A DNA stretch of 64,000 nucleotides from Arthrobacter sp. ZGTC412 (GTDB lineage: Bacteria > Actinomycetota > Actinomycetes > Actinomycetales > Micrococcaceae). Below, piece by piece: positions 40,110-49,252 of the stretch. The number at the start of each line of letters is the position of its first letter. Position 1 is the stretch's first letter. The position numbers and the translations under genes are program-made. The notes beneath the pieces are model-generated. The model was not told the origin of the DNA. It ran no database searches and worked only from the letters and a program-made list of their open reading frames with translations. Location of the stretch: NCBI RefSeq assembly GCF_002929215.1, contig NZ_PJII01000001.1, positions 558,001 through 622,000 on the forward strand. The letters are read 5' to 3'.

Positions 40110-41621
40110 ATGACTGCCATTTCAACAACCCAGTCAGGTGCCCCCGTAACGTCCGACGCGCACTCGAAGTCAACCGGTGCCGACGGCGCCATCATCCTGA
40201 CTGACCATTACCTGGTGGAAAAGCTCGCCCAGTTCAACCGCGAGCGCGTGCCGGAGCGCGTAGTGCACGCCAAAGGCGGCGGTGCATTCGGTACGTTCAA
40301 GACCACCGAGGACGTGTCCAAGTACACGAAGGCAGCCTTCCTCCAGCCAGGCGTCGAAACTGAGATGCTGATCCGCTTCTCCTCCGTGGCCGGCGAGAAC
40401 GGCTCCCCGGACACCTGGCGCGATCCCCGCGGTTTCGCCGTAAAGTTCTACACCTCCGAAGGCAATTACGACCTCGTGGGCAACAACACGCCGGTGTTCT
40501 TCATCCGCGACGGCATCAAGTTCCCGGACTTCATCCACTCGCAGAAGCGCCTGCCGGGCACCCACCTGCGCGACGCCGACATGCAGTGGGACTTCTGGAC
40601 CCTGTCCCCCGAGTCCGCACACCAGGTCACCTGGCTCATGGGCGACCGCGGCCTGCCCGCTTCCTGGCGTGAAATGCAGGGCTACGGCTCACACACCTAC
40701 CAGTGGGTCAACGCCGAGGGCGAGCGTTTCTGGGTCAAGTACCACTTCAAGTCCAATCAGGGCGTGAACTCCATGAGCAGCGAGCAGGCCGAGCAGTTGG
40801 CCGGCTCGGACGCGGACTTCTACATCCGCGACCTGTCCGAGAACATCGAAGCCGGAAACTTCCCGTCCTGGGACCTGCACGTGCAGGTCATGCCCTACGA
40901 GGACGCCAAGACCTACCGCTTCAACCCGTTCGACCTGACCAAGGTGTGGCCACACGGCGACTACCCGCTGATCAAGGTGGGCACCATGGAGCTGAACCGG
41001 AACCCGGAGAACTACTTCGCGCAGATCGAACAGGCCACCTTCGCGCCGTCGAACTTCGTGCCGGGCATTGCCGCTTCCCCGGACAAGATGCTGCAGGCCC
41101 GCATCTTCTCCTACGCTGACGCACACCGCTACCGCGTGGGCACCAACCACGCCCAGATTCCGGTGAACCAGCCGAAGAACCAGGTCAACAACTACAGCCA
41201 GGACGGCGCCGGGCGTTACCACTTCAACGCCCCCTCCGTCCCGGTCTACGCCCCCAACTCCGTTGGCGGCCCGGCTGCAGTTGAGCCGCAGAACCCGGCC
41301 GGCGGCTGGGAGAACGACGGCGAGCTGACCCTCGCCGCGCACTCCCTCCACACCGAGGACAGCGACTTCATCCAGGCCGGCACCCTGTACCGGGAGGTTT
41401 ACGACGACGGCGCCAAGGCCCGCCTGCTCGAGACCATCACCGGTGCCGTCGGCGGCGTCAAGAGCCCTGGCATCAAGGAGCGCGCCATCCAGTACTGGAC
41501 CAACGTTGACGCCGAACTTGGCGCCAAGCTGCGCGCCAACCTCGGCGCCGTCGCTGTTGGCGCCGCAGGTTTTGGGTCGGCTCCGTCCTCGGATGCAGAG
41601 GCTGCCAACAAGATCGGCTGA
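40110..41621 (+). CDS. katA: Catalase (monofunctional haem, small-subunit)
   Basis: A 503-residue haem catalase converting H2O2 to water and oxygen. The distal His is His53 in [14 protein letters not shown], the distal Asn is in [18 protein letters not shown] (Asn125/126), and the proximal Tyr is in [17 protein letters not shown]. The length is that of small-subunit catalases with NADPH-binding potential. A GGAG Shine-Dalgarno lies between the fur stop and the ATG. A strong terminator follows at 41648. Confidence 0.96.
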   Translation: MTAISTTQSGAPVTSDAHSKSTGADGAIILTDHYLVEKLAQFNRERVPERVVHAKGGGAFGTFKTTEDVSKYTKAAFLQPGVETEMLIRFSSVAGENGSPDTWRDPRGFAVKFYTSEGNYDLVGNNTPVFFIRDGIKFPDFIHSQKRLPGTHLRDADMQWDFWTLSPESAHQVTWLMGDRGLPASWREMQGYGSHTYQWVNAEGERFWVKYHFKSNQGVNSMSSEQAEQLAGSDADFYIRDLSENIEAGNFPSWDLHVQVMPYEDAKTYRFNPFDLTKVWPHGDYPLIKVGTMELNRNPENYFAQIEQATFAPSNFVPGIAASPDKMLQARIFSYADAHRYRVGTNHAQIPVNQPKNQVNNYSQDGAGRYHFNAPSVPVYAPNSVGGPAAVEPQNPAGGWENDGELTLAAHSLHTEDSDFIQAGTLYREVYDDGAKARLLETITGAVGGVKSPGIKERAIQYWTNVDAELGAKLRANLGAVAVGAAGFGSAPSSDAEAANKIG

Positions 41622-41647
41622 TCCAGCTGCTTCCTGGGCTTTTGAAG

Positions 41648-41685
41648 ACCACCCCGTCACGGTTCCCGTGGCGGGGTGGTTTTTT
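41648..41685 (+). terminator. Rho-independent terminator after catalase
   Basis: ACCACCCCG.CACGG / CCGTG.CGGGGTGGT stem with a TTC loop, followed by TTTTT. Confidence 0.9.
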
Positions 41686-41752
41686 GCTTTTCCACATACG
41701 CGGCGCTTTCCACATAGGAGCCTGGTCCATGGCGACCGCCGGCAGCCGTCCC

Positions 41753-41758
41753 TAGGAT
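41753..41758 (+). promoter_or_regulatory. -10 box (TAGGAT) of the DUF2461 gene
   Basis: TAGGAT, six bases, ATG at 41765; no Shine-Dalgarno. Confidence 0.5.
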
Positions 41759-41764
41759 CGACGC

Positions 41765-42400
41765 ATGACAACTTTCCGCGGCATACCGGCCGGCGCCTTC
41801 GAGTTCTACAAAGAGCTGCAGGACAACAACAACCGTGAGTGGTGGCTGGAGCATAAGGACAGGTACCAGGAGCTGGTCCGGGAACCCATTACTCTCCTGC
41901 TTGCGGAACTGGAGCCCCGGTTTGGCCCGGGCCGCATTTTCCGGCCCAACAGGGACATCCGGTTCTCCCAGGACAAGTCGCCCTACAAAACGGCACAGGG
42001 TGCCTTTGCTTCCATCCAGGAAGGGATGGGCTACTACCTGCAGGTCAGCGCGGACGGGCTGCTGGTGGGCGGCGGCTACCACTCTCACACGCCTGCCCAG
42101 CTGGTGAGGTACCGCAACTCGGTTGATGCGTCCGGGACCGGAGAGTCACTCCGGCACATCATCGACGCCGTCAGCGCTGCCGGTTTTGTGGTGGAGGGAG
42201 AACAGCTCAAAACTGTCCCGCGCGGGTACCCCCGGGACCACCCCCGGGGCGGGCTGCTGAAGCACAAGTCCCTTGCGGCCAGCACCGACCTTGGGCAACC
42301 CGCCTGGCTGGACACTCCCGCAGCAGTGCAGGAAATCGGAGCGTTGTGGGAGGAGCTGCGGCCCTTGGTGGACTGGGTGGGCCGGCACGCCGCACCTTGA
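41765..42400 (+). CDS. DUF2461 family protein
   Basis: A 211-residue member of DUF2461 (TIGR02453). Seen: the N-terminal GAFEFYKELQDNNNREWWLEHKDRY, GRIFRPNRDIRFSQDKSPYKT, and a GGGYHSHTPAQLVRYR region. The family is widespread in bacteria and fungi without an established function. It is a single gene with a leaderless-type promoter, converging on the NTF2-like gene three bases away. Confidence 0.88.
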   Translation: MTTFRGIPAGAFEFYKELQDNNNREWWLEHKDRYQELVREPITLLLAELEPRFGPGRIFRPNRDIRFSQDKSPYKTAQGAFASIQEGMGYYLQVSADGLLVGGGYHSHTPAQLVRYRNSVDASGTGESLRHIIDAVSAAGFVVEGEQLKTVPRGYPRDHPRGGLLKHKSLAASTDLGQPAWLDTPAAVQEIGALWEELRPLVDWVGRHAAP

Positions 42401-42403
42401 TCT

Positions 42404-42811
42404 TCAGCTGATCGGTGCCAGCTCCATGTTGTAGGAGCGGATACGGACCACCCGCCCGTCCTCGAAGTCGTAGATGTCACAGGACGCCACCCGGCTGAGG
42501 CTGCCATCGGCCGAGAAATAGCTGGCAACACTGTCGACTACAACGCTTGCCGAAGCCACAATAACCCTCAACCGGTCAAAGGTGGTCTGCACGTCCTTGA
42601 GGTCCCGAGCCAGCGATGTGCAGACATCCACCACGGCCAGCTTGCCGGCAAGGGCTTCGCCGCCCACGAGCTCCCAGACAATGTTGTCGTCCAACTGCGG
42701 TACGGCATCCTCGAACCGGTGGCTCGAGAAAGCCCTGGCCACCGCCTCCATCGTCATCTCCGTCACGTCCGCTCCTTCCACGCGCTTTTGGCCCGCCTTC
42801 GGTCCACTCAT
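42404..42811 (-). CDS. NTF2-like (SnoaL) fold protein
   Basis: A 135-residue protein of the NTF2/SnoaL cone fold: AVARAFSSHRFEDAVPQLDDNIVWELVGGEALAGKLAVVDV, then SVASYFSADGSLSRVASCDIYDFEDGRVVRIRSYNMEL. Members include small isomerases, hydrolases and binding proteins; no specific activity is implied. I chose the ATG at 42811 because GGAG lies 7 nt upstream; internal ATGs at the start of the fold are alternatives. Confidence 0.8.
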   Translation of the reverse strand: MSGPKAGQKRVEGADVTEMTMEAVARAFSSHRFEDAVPQLDDNIVWELVGGEALAGKLAVVDVCTSLARDLKDVQTTFDRLRVIVASASVVVDSVASYFSADGSLSRVASCDIYDFEDGRVVRIRSYNMELAPIS

Positions 42812-42873
42812 TGAACTCCAAAGCCCGGCGGCCTGCACGTGCAATTCCGGGCATAGCCGGGCGGGGTAAAGCA

Positions 42874-42910
42874 AAACCGCCCGCTTGATCAGGGATCAAG
42901 CGGGCGGTTT
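42874..42910 (-). terminator. Terminator after the amino acid permease
   Basis: Perfect 17-bp stem (AAACCGCCCGCTTGATC / GATCAAGCGGGCGGTTT) with a 3-nt loop, ending in TTT on the minus strand. Confidence 0.85.
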
Positions 42911-42939
42911 GTGTTGCTGGTGAAGCAGTTCGAGCGGTG

Positions 42940-44487
42940 TCAGGCGCGGGTCAGTTCGTCCTCGTCGTTCTTGCCGGCTGGAACGGAGGCGCCATTGACG
43001 GCGGTGTTCGCCTCACGGAAACGCTCGTTCAGCAGGGAATGGCGCTGGCCGTAGGCGAAGTAGATGGCAAGACCGATCGCCAGCCAGATGGCAAAGAAGA
43101 TCCAGGTCTCAACGGCAAGGTTGGTCATCAGGTAGAGGCACAGCACGGCGGAAACAATCGGCAGGACCTTGCCGAACGGGACGCGGAAGGCCGGCTTCAG
43201 GTCTGGGCGCTTCTTGCGCAGCACCAGGATGCCAAGGCTGACCACCACAAACGCGGACAGCGTGCCGATGTTGATCATTTCCTCAAGCAGGTCCACGTTC
43301 GTGAGGCCGGCTACCAGCGCAACGGCGGCGCCGCAGATGATCTGGAGCCGCACCGGGGTGGACCGCTTCTCGCTGGTCTTGGACAGTGCACGCGGCAGGA
43401 GGCCGTCGCGGCTCATGGCAAGGACCACACGGGACAGGCCCATAAGGAGCACCATGATCACGGTGGTCAGGCCCACCAGGGATCCGAAGGCGATGACCTT
43501 GGCCGCGGATGTGTCGCCCACTGCTTCGAAGGCGGTGGTAAGCGTGGGGCTCTCCGCCTCGGCCAGCTGGGTGTAGGACACCATGCCGGTCAGGGCGAGG
43601 GAAACCAGGATGTAGAGCAGTGTCACCACGGCCAGACCGCCGAAAATACCGCGCGGCAGGGTCTTCTGGGGGTTCTTGACTTCCTCCGCAGAGGTGGCCA
43701 CCACGTCGAAGCCGATGAAGGCGAAGAACACCAGTGCAGCGCCGGCAAAGATGCCGAGGGTGCCGTACTGTGCCGGAGCCGCTCCGGTGAGGAAGCCGAA
43801 GAACGACTGCTTCAGGACGTCGGCGGTGCCGGTTCCGCCGGTGGGCTCGGCGGCCGGGATGAACGGGCTGTAGTTCTCAAACTTCACGTAGGTGAAGCCC
43901 ACGACGATCACAAAGAGGACCACGGCGATTTTGATCAGGGTGAAGATGTTTCCTACGCGGGCAGACAGCTTGGTGCCCAGCACCAGCAGCACCGTAAACA
44001 CGGCAACGATCAGGAACGCGCCCCAGTAAAGCTCCACGCCTCCGAGGGAAAGCGCAGCGGGGATGTCCGCACCCATCAGGGCGAAGACCTTGCTGAGGTA
44101 GATGCCCCAGTATTTGGCGATGACCGCGGCGGCGGTGAAGAGCTCGAGGATCAGGTTCCAGCCGATGATCCAGGCAAGGAGTTCGCCCATCGTGGCGTAG
44201 GTGAAGACGTAGGCGGAACCTGCCACGGGGATGGCGGTGGCAAACTCGGCGTAGCACATGATGGCAAGGGCGCAGGTGATGGCGGCGATCGCGAAGGACA
44301 GCGTGACCGCAGGGCCGGAAAAGTTGGCTGCTGCCTTGGCGCCGACTGAGAAGATACCGGCGCCCACGGCCACGGCGACGCCCATGATCATAAGGTCCCA
44401 GGTGCTGAGGGAGCGCTTGAGCTTGCGTCCGGGTTCATCGGCGTCAGCCATGGACTGCTCGATAGATTTGGTCCGGAGAAGGTTCAT
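42940..44487 (-). CDS. APC-family cationic-type amino acid permease
   Basis: A 515-residue transporter with about 12 helices: LSTWDLMIMGVAVAVGAGIFSVGAKAA at the start (APC TM1), CYAEFATAIPVAGSAYVFTYATMGELLAWIIGWNL in TM3, and FFAFIGFDVVATSAEEVKNPQKTLPRGI in TM6, typical of the YfnA/CAT subgroup. It imports amino acids, possibly cationic ones. I use the ATG at 44487, where the conserved N-terminus begins; the Shine-Dalgarno is poor and an upstream ATG at 44544 is possible. A single gene with a strong terminator. Confidence 0.88.
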   Translation of the reverse strand: MNLLRTKSIEQSMADADEPGRKLKRSLSTWDLMIMGVAVAVGAGIFSVGAKAAANFSGPAVTLSFAIAAITCALAIMCYAEFATAIPVAGSAYVFTYATMGELLAWIIGWNLILELFTAAAVIAKYWGIYLSKVFALMGADIPAALSLGGVELYWGAFLIVAVFTVLLVLGTKLSARVGNIFTLIKIAVVLFVIVVGFTYVKFENYSPFIPAAEPTGGTGTADVLKQSFFGFLTGAAPAQYGTLGIFAGAALVFFAFIGFDVVATSAEEVKNPQKTLPRGIFGGLAVVTLLYILVSLALTGMVSYTQLAEAESPTLTTAFEAVGDTSAAKVIAFGSLVGLTTVIMVLLMGLSRVVLAMSRDGLLPRALSKTSEKRSTPVRLQIICGAAVALVAGLTNVDLLEEMINIGTLSAFVVVSLGILVLRKKRPDLKPAFRVPFGKVLPIVSAVLCLYLMTNLAVETWIFFAIWLAIGLAIYFAYGQRHSLLNERFREANTAVNGASVPAGKNDEDELTRA

Positions 44488-44606
44488 AGGGGGATCACAA
44501 TCCTGATTTCTGATGGAAACAGACCTATCAACGATAGTGTCCATCCACTGGACGGTCCCAATTGTTTCGAATGGTGAGACGGCCTTCCTGCCGAACTCTG
44601 TTCTGC

Positions 44607-44649
44607 GAAAGCACTTGAGGCCCTCCACATGGAGGGCCTCAAGTGCTTC
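44607..44649. terminator. Hairpin downstream of the DUF779 gene
   Basis: A perfect stem of about 17 bp (AGCACTTGAGGCCCTCC / GGAGGGCCTCAAGTGCT) with a 4-nt loop, 13 bp past the DUF779 stop. T-run weak. Confidence 0.65.
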
Positions 44650-44661
44650 TGGATCGAACTA

Positions 44662-45072
44662 TTACGCAGGCCAGTCCATCAACGTGGACCGGATCAGGAA
44701 CCGCTTGCCTTCCGGCGCTTCCACCGAAAAGCCGCTGCCCCGGCCCGGCACCACGTCAACGGTCAGGTGCGTGTGGCTCCAGTAGTTGAACTGCTCCCGG
44801 GACATCCAGAACTCCAGGGGCCGGGGTTCCAGGCCATCAGAGACATCGAACAGGCCCAGCAGGACATCGGAGTCACCGGTGAGGAGGTCGCCTTTCAGGT
44901 AACACATGGGCGAGGACCCGTCGCAGCACCCGCCGGACTGGTGGAACATCAGTGGGCCGTGCTGAAGCCAAAGCTTCCGCAGCAGTTCTGCGGCCGCTGG
45001 CGTGAGCGCCACCCGGGAGAAGTCCTCCCCGGGCAGCGTCACCGCGGCGTCGATCGCGCTTGCCGCAGCCAT
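44662..45072 (-). CDS. DUF779 protein, aldehyde dehydrogenase partner
   Basis: A 136-residue DUF779 protein with a probable metal-binding core HQSGGCCDGSSPMCY (about residues 44-58) and FNYWSHTHLTVDVVPGRG. It is encoded three bases after the aldehyde dehydrogenase stop. This gene pair is widely conserved in proteobacteria and actinobacteria, but the DUF779 function is not known to me; an accessory or redox role for the dehydrogenase is plausible. Confidence 0.87.
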   Translation of the reverse strand: MAAASAIDAAVTLPGEDFSRVALTPAAAELLRKLWLQHGPLMFHQSGGCCDGSSPMCYLKGDLLTGDSDVLLGLFDVSDGLEPRPLEFWMSREQFNYWSHTHLTVDVVPGRGSGFSVEAPEGKRFLIRSTLMDWPA

Positions 45073-45075
45073 GGC

Positions 45076-46599
45076 TTAGAAGAAGCCCAGCTTGTTTTCG
45101 TTGTAGCTGACCAGCAGGTTCTTGGTCTGCTGGTAGTGGTCCAGCATCATCGCGTGGTTTTCACGTCCGATGCCTGAGGACTTGTACCCTCCGAAGGCGG
45201 CCCCTGCCGGGTAGGCGTGGTAGTTGTTGACCCAGACGCGCCCGGCCTGGATCTCGCGGCCGGCGCGGTAGGCAACGTTGCCGTTGCGGGACCAGACACC
45301 CGCACCCAGCCCGTAAAGGGTGTCATTGGCCAGGCCCATGGCGTCGCTGTAATCGCTGAACTTCGTCACGGCCACCACCGGGCCGAAGATCTCCTCCTGG
45401 AAAATCCGCATCTTGTTGTGGCCTTCGAAGACTGTCGGCTGGACGTAGTAGCCGCCGGCCAGGTCGCCAGGGAGCTCTGCCCGGCCGCCTCCGGTGAGGA
45501 CCTTGGCGCCCTCCTGCTTGCCGATGTCGATGTAGGAGAGGATCTTTTCCAGCTGGTCGTTCGAGGCCTGGGCACCCACCTGCGTTTCGGTGTCCAGCGG
45601 GTTGCCCTGGACCATTTTCTCCACCCGGGCGATGGCGTCGGCCATGAACGAGTCGTAGATGTCTTCCTGCACCAGCGCACGCGAGGGGCAGGTGCACACT
45701 TCGCCCTGGTTGAAGGCGAACAGCGCGAAGCCCTCCTGCGCCTTGTCGTAGAACGCGTCGTTGTCCTGGGCGACGTCGTTGAAGAAGATGTTCGGGCTCT
45801 TGCCGCCCAACTCCAGGGTGACAGGAATGAGGTTCTGGCTGGCGTACTGGCTGATGAGGCGGCCGGTGGTGGTCTCGCCAGTGAACGCGATCTTGCGGAT
45901 CCGGGGGCTGGAAGCCAGCGGCTTGCCTGCTTCCACGCCGAACCCGTTGACCACGTTGATGACGCCTGCCGGCAGCAGGTCGCCGATGAGTTCCATCAGC
46001 ACCAGGATGGACGACGGCGTCTGCTCGGCCGGCTTGAGCACCACGGCGTTGCCGGCGGCGAGCGCCGGGGCCAGCTTCCACACGGCCATCAGGATCGGGA
46101 AGTTCCAGGGGATGATCTGGCCTACGACTCCGAGCGGTTCGTGGAAGTGGTAGGCGGTGGTGTCGTCGTCGAGCTGGGACAGCCTGCCTTCCTGGGCGCG
46201 GACGGCCGAGGCAAAATAGCGGAAGTGGTCGGCCGCGAGCGGAAGGTCAGCGTTCAGGGTCTCGCGGATGGGTTTGCCGTTGTCCCAGGACTCAGCCACC
46301 GCCAGCATTTCCAGGTTCTCGTCGATCCGGTCGGCAATCTTGTTCAAAATCGCGGCGCGCTCGGCCACGGACGTTTTGCCCCACGACGGTGCAACCTTGT
46401 GCGCTGCATCCAGCGCCAGCTCAATGTCCTCGGCCGTGCCGCGGGCCACTTCGCAGAAGGCCTTGCCCGTCACCGGCGTGATGTTCTCGAAGTACTGGCC
46501 CTTCACCGGGGCCACCCATTCCCCGCCGATCCAGTTCTCGTAGCGGTCCTTGAACGTGACCTTCGAGCCCTCGGTTCCGGGCTGTGCGTAAACAGTCAT
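45076..46599 (-). CDS. Acetaldehyde-type NAD+ aldehyde dehydrogenase
   Basis: A 507-residue aldehyde dehydrogenase (AldA/ExaC-like), oxidising acetaldehyde or related short aldehydes to the acid. Motifs: [38 protein letters not shown], the general base in [12 protein letters not shown] and the catalytic Cys in [14 protein letters not shown]. The ATG at 46599 has an AGGAG Shine-Dalgarno. It is followed by DUF779 and preceded by a GAF regulator, the usual ethanol/acetaldehyde catabolic arrangement. Confidence 0.93.
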   Translation of the reverse strand: MTVYAQPGTEGSKVTFKDRYENWIGGEWVAPVKGQYFENITPVTGKAFCEVARGTAEDIELALDAAHKVAPSWGKTSVAERAAILNKIADRIDENLEMLAVAESWDNGKPIRETLNADLPLAADHFRYFASAVRAQEGRLSQLDDDTTAYHFHEPLGVVGQIIPWNFPILMAVWKLAPALAAGNAVVLKPAEQTPSSILVLMELIGDLLPAGVINVVNGFGVEAGKPLASSPRIRKIAFTGETTTGRLISQYASQNLIPVTLELGGKSPNIFFNDVAQDNDAFYDKAQEGFALFAFNQGEVCTCPSRALVQEDIYDSFMADAIARVEKMVQGNPLDTETQVGAQASNDQLEKILSYIDIGKQEGAKVLTGGGRAELPGDLAGGYYVQPTVFEGHNKMRIFQEEIFGPVVAVTKFSDYSDAMGLANDTLYGLGAGVWSRNGNVAYRAGREIQAGRVWVNNYHAYPAGAAFGGYKSSGIGRENHAMMLDHYQQTKNLLVSYNENKLGFF

Positions 46600-46658
46600 T
46601 GCTAGCTCCTTTGCTGTGCAGATCAGGCTTTCGCCGATGGAGCCAGCGTAGGAGCGGG

Positions 46659-46678
46659 AAGGTTGCAGCAAGGTTGCA
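46659..46678 (-). promoter_or_regulatory. 11-bp-phased direct repeat upstream of the aldehyde dehydrogenase gene
   Basis: Minus strand TGCAACCTT-GC-TGCAACCTT: two identical 9-bp half-sites one helical turn apart, lying between the regulator stop (46681) and the dehydrogenase start. A likely activator-binding site. Confidence 0.45.
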
Positions 46679-46680
46679 CC

Positions 46681-48030
46681 TTAGGCGCGCAGTTCGGCTT
46701 CCAGCCGTTCCAGGTCCGCGACGACGGCGGCGCGCTTGGGCGAGCGGGCCGGAAGGAGGCGGAGCGCGGCACTGCGGACGTCGACGTCGTTCCTTGCCTC
46801 CGGAAGCTCTGCGTACCTGAGCAGCGACTCGGCGCTGCCGTCTGTCATGACTGCTTCCCGCAGCAGCGAGGACACCTTGTTCCGCAGGTCGATGATGCCG
46901 GGCGCCTCGGACCTGGGAAGCACGGCGCCGCGGTAGATTTCCAGGGCGATCCGGTGGGCACCGCGCTGAAGGCAGCTCAGCACCTGGGCACTGTCGGGCA
47001 CCAAGTCCAGGGGAAGACGGTACGGCCGGGAACCCGGAACGGCGTCCGGATCGAGTTGCTGAAGGACTTTGCGCAGGCGCACCATCTCCGCCCTCAGCGT
47101 GATGGCGGAACCGTCCCCGGGATAAAGCAGGATGCTGAGCTCCTCGGCGCTGAGCCCGTCGGGGTGGGTGCTCAGCAACGCCAGAATTTCACTGTGCCGG
47201 GCAGACAGCGCAACGGTTCTGCCGCGCAGGCTCAGCAGGGCCTGGTCGCGGCCCAACAGTTGCATGCTGTTCCTGTAGAGGCTGCCGTCCCTGGTGGTTT
47301 GGCCCTGTGAGCGGGAAGCGGTACTCTGCGAACGCCGTCGTGCCGGCCTGGTGGTGAGCTGGGCAGCATGCTGCAGGCGCTCGACGCGCAGTTGTGCCTG
47401 GGCCGCCGCCACGGTTGCCTCCACGAGTGAAAGCGTGTGGGGTGCCACTGCGGTGGCCTTGCCGGTGATGTCCACGACCCCCAGCACTGCCCCGGAGTCG
47501 GGGTCGTGGAACGGGACAGCGGTGCAGCTCCAGGCGTGGACGGCCCGCTGGTAGTGCTCCGCACCGGCGATCTGGATGCCGCGGCCCAGGGCGAGGGCAG
47601 TACCCGGCGCACTGGTGCCAACGGTGGCCTCGGACCAGTCGGCGCCGGGCACGAACATCATGCCCTCCGCCCTCCTCTGCAGCGCGGGGTCACCCTCCAC
47701 CCAGAGCAGCCGGCCCACCTCATCCCCCACGGCCACCAGCAGACCGCTGTCGTGGCTGGGCTGGACCAGGAGCCTGTTGATGACCGGCATGATGGCGGCC
47801 AACGGGTGCTGCCGGCGGTAGTCCTCCAGCTCGTTCCCGTCAATGGCCAGCGGTGCGGCCGGGTTGTCCGGATTCGCTTTGAGGCTGGCGGACCGTTGCC
47901 AGGACTCCCTGATGAGTTTCCGCAGCGCGCCGGGGGCATCAGAAAAGCCACCGCTGTCAAGCTGTTCATGGGCCGCCAGGGCAGCGCGCTGCAACGGCAA
48001 GCCGCCACCGTCCTGAGTCAGGTTCCCCAT
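46681..48030 (-). CDS. GAF-domain transcriptional regulator (AcoR-like N-terminus)
   Basis: A 449-residue regulator. The N-terminal half resembles the sensory part of AcoR-type activators (RESWQRSASLKANPDNP; LLWVEGDPALQRRAEGMMFVPGADWSEATVGTSAPGTALA in the GAF domain, about 80-250) but has no sigma-54 AAA+ domain. The C-terminal part is a winged-helix-like output (LSARHSEILALLSTHPDGLSAEELSILLY ... LRAEMVRLRKVL) in its place. The ATG at 48030 follows GGGAG. Located directly upstream of the aldehyde dehydrogenase-DUF779 genes, it probably activates them in response to an aldehyde or alcohol. Confidence 0.85.
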   Translation of the reverse strand: MGNLTQDGGGLPLQRAALAAHEQLDSGGFSDAPGALRKLIRESWQRSASLKANPDNPAAPLAIDGNELEDYRRQHPLAAIMPVINRLLVQPSHDSGLLVAVGDEVGRLLWVEGDPALQRRAEGMMFVPGADWSEATVGTSAPGTALALGRGIQIAGAEHYQRAVHAWSCTAVPFHDPDSGAVLGVVDITGKATAVAPHTLSLVEATVAAAQAQLRVERLQHAAQLTTRPARRRSQSTASRSQGQTTRDGSLYRNSMQLLGRDQALLSLRGRTVALSARHSEILALLSTHPDGLSAEELSILLYPGDGSAITLRAEMVRLRKVLQQLDPDAVPGSRPYRLPLDLVPDSAQVLSCLQRGAHRIALEIYRGAVLPRSEAPGIIDLRNKVSSLLREAVMTDGSAESLLRYAELPEARNDVDVRSAALRLLPARSPKRAAVVADLERLEAELRA

Positions 48031-48219
48031 CGAACTCCCCGTCGTACTTCCGGCGGGCACTGGTTCACCCGGCAGGAGCATATGTGGCAACAGTCTATCC
48101 GCCCAGTACAAGGCCAATCCCCCGGCGTCTGCCGAATGCACAGGGCCACATAACCCAGGTCATAAGGCTTTCTGCACTCGCTTCCGCTTGAAAGAGTTCC
48201 GCTCTACCACTGACACTCA

Positions 48220-48225
48220 TATGCT
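48220..48225 (+). promoter_or_regulatory. -10 box (TATGCT) of galE
   Basis: TATGCT, seven bases, ATG at 48233; no Shine-Dalgarno. Confidence 0.5.
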
Positions 48226-48232
48226 GTGGTGC

Positions 48233-49252
48233 ATGAAGGTATTGGTCACCGGCGGGGCCGGTTACATCGGATCACACACTACGCTTTGCCTCCTCGAGGA
48301 AGGGCACAACGTGGTAGTTCTGGACAATCTGGTGAACTCGAACCTTGAGTCACTCCGCCGAGTGCAGCAGCTGTCTGGCAGGAGCCTGGAATTCCGGGAG
48401 TTGGACCTTCTGAACGCAGAGGCTGTCAGTAATCTTTTAGCCGAGGGTAACTTCGAGGCCGTCATCCACTTCGCCGGACTCAAAGCGGTCGGGGAATCTG
48501 TCGAACAGCCGCTGCGCTACTACCAGAACAACATTGTTGGCACACTGAACCTGCTGCACGGCATGGAGGCCCACGGGGTCCGCCGGCTGGTCTTCAGCTC
48601 CTCTGCCACTGTCTATGGGGCTTCGCAAGATGTGCCGCTGACCGAAAAAGCTCCGCTGGATGCGACTAACCCGTACGGGCGGACCAAGGAACACATCGAA
48701 GACATTCTCACTGATCTTGGTGCTGCTGACACCGACTGGAGCATCGCCCTCCTCCGGTACTTTAACCCGGTTGGCGCGCATGAAAGCGGACTGATAGGTG
48801 AAGACCCCGTTGGGGTTCCCAATAACCTACTGCCATTTGTCGCCCAGGTCGCTGTGGGGCGCCGGAACAAGGTCATGGTCTTCGGCGACGACTATCCAAC
48901 GGCTGACGGCACTGGCGTCCGCGACTATATTCATGTGATGGACTTGGCCGCCGGTCACCTGGCCGCGCTGGGGTACCTGGCGAACCGGAAAGGCGTGTTC
49001 CGGTGGAACCTTGGCACCGGCAGGGGCTCCTCCGTCCTGGAGGTTATCGAGGCCTTTGGTGCTGCGGTGGGCCGTCCCATACCCTACGAAATTACAGGAC
49101 GGCGCCCGGGAGACTCCGCGGTCAGCTACGCTGATCCGTCTGCTGCCCTCGCCGACTTGAGCTGGGCCGCCCACAGGGATCTCCGCCAAATGTGCCAAGA
49201 CCACTGGCGGTGGCAGCAGACAAACCCCGTGGGTTACTCCTCAGACGGCTAG
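48233..49252 (+). CDS. galE: UDP-glucose 4-epimerase
   Basis: A 339-residue extended SDR interconverting UDP-glucose and UDP-galactose; some homologues also act on the N-acetylated sugars. Seen: VLVTGGAGYIGSHTTLCL, VIHFAGLKAVGESV, catalytic Tyr/Lys in NPYGRTKEHIEDIL with Ser/Thr in FSSSATVYG, RYFNPVGAHESG, and the C-terminal GRRPGDSA. Two sampled 60-bp lines are 53-55 % GC, lower than neighbouring lines of about 60 %. It could feed the polysaccharide operon at 52978-59582. Its stop overlaps the fprA stop by 4 bp. Confidence 0.94.
   Translation: MKVLVTGGAGYIGSHTTLCLLEEGHNVVVLDNLVNSNLESLRRVQQLSGRSLEFRELDLLNAEAVSNLLAEGNFEAVIHFAGLKAVGESVEQPLRYYQNNIVGTLNLLHGMEAHGVRRLVFSSSATVYGASQDVPLTEKAPLDATNPYGRTKEHIEDILTDLGAADTDWSIALLRYFNPVGAHESGLIGEDPVGVPNNLLPFVAQVAVGRRNKVMVFGDDYPTADGTGVRDYIHVMDLAAGHLAALGYLANRKGVFRWNLGTGRGSSVLEVIEAFGAAVGRPIPYEITGRRPGDSAVSYADPSAALADLSWAAHRDLRQMCQDHWRWQQTNPVGYSSDG

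Noticed and set aside
42937-44349. A 470-codon plus-strand frame antisense to the amino acid permease
   Set aside because: Composition is dominated by Gly, His, Asp and Glu, as expected from the complement of hydrophobic codons at high GC; the permease on the other strand is clear.
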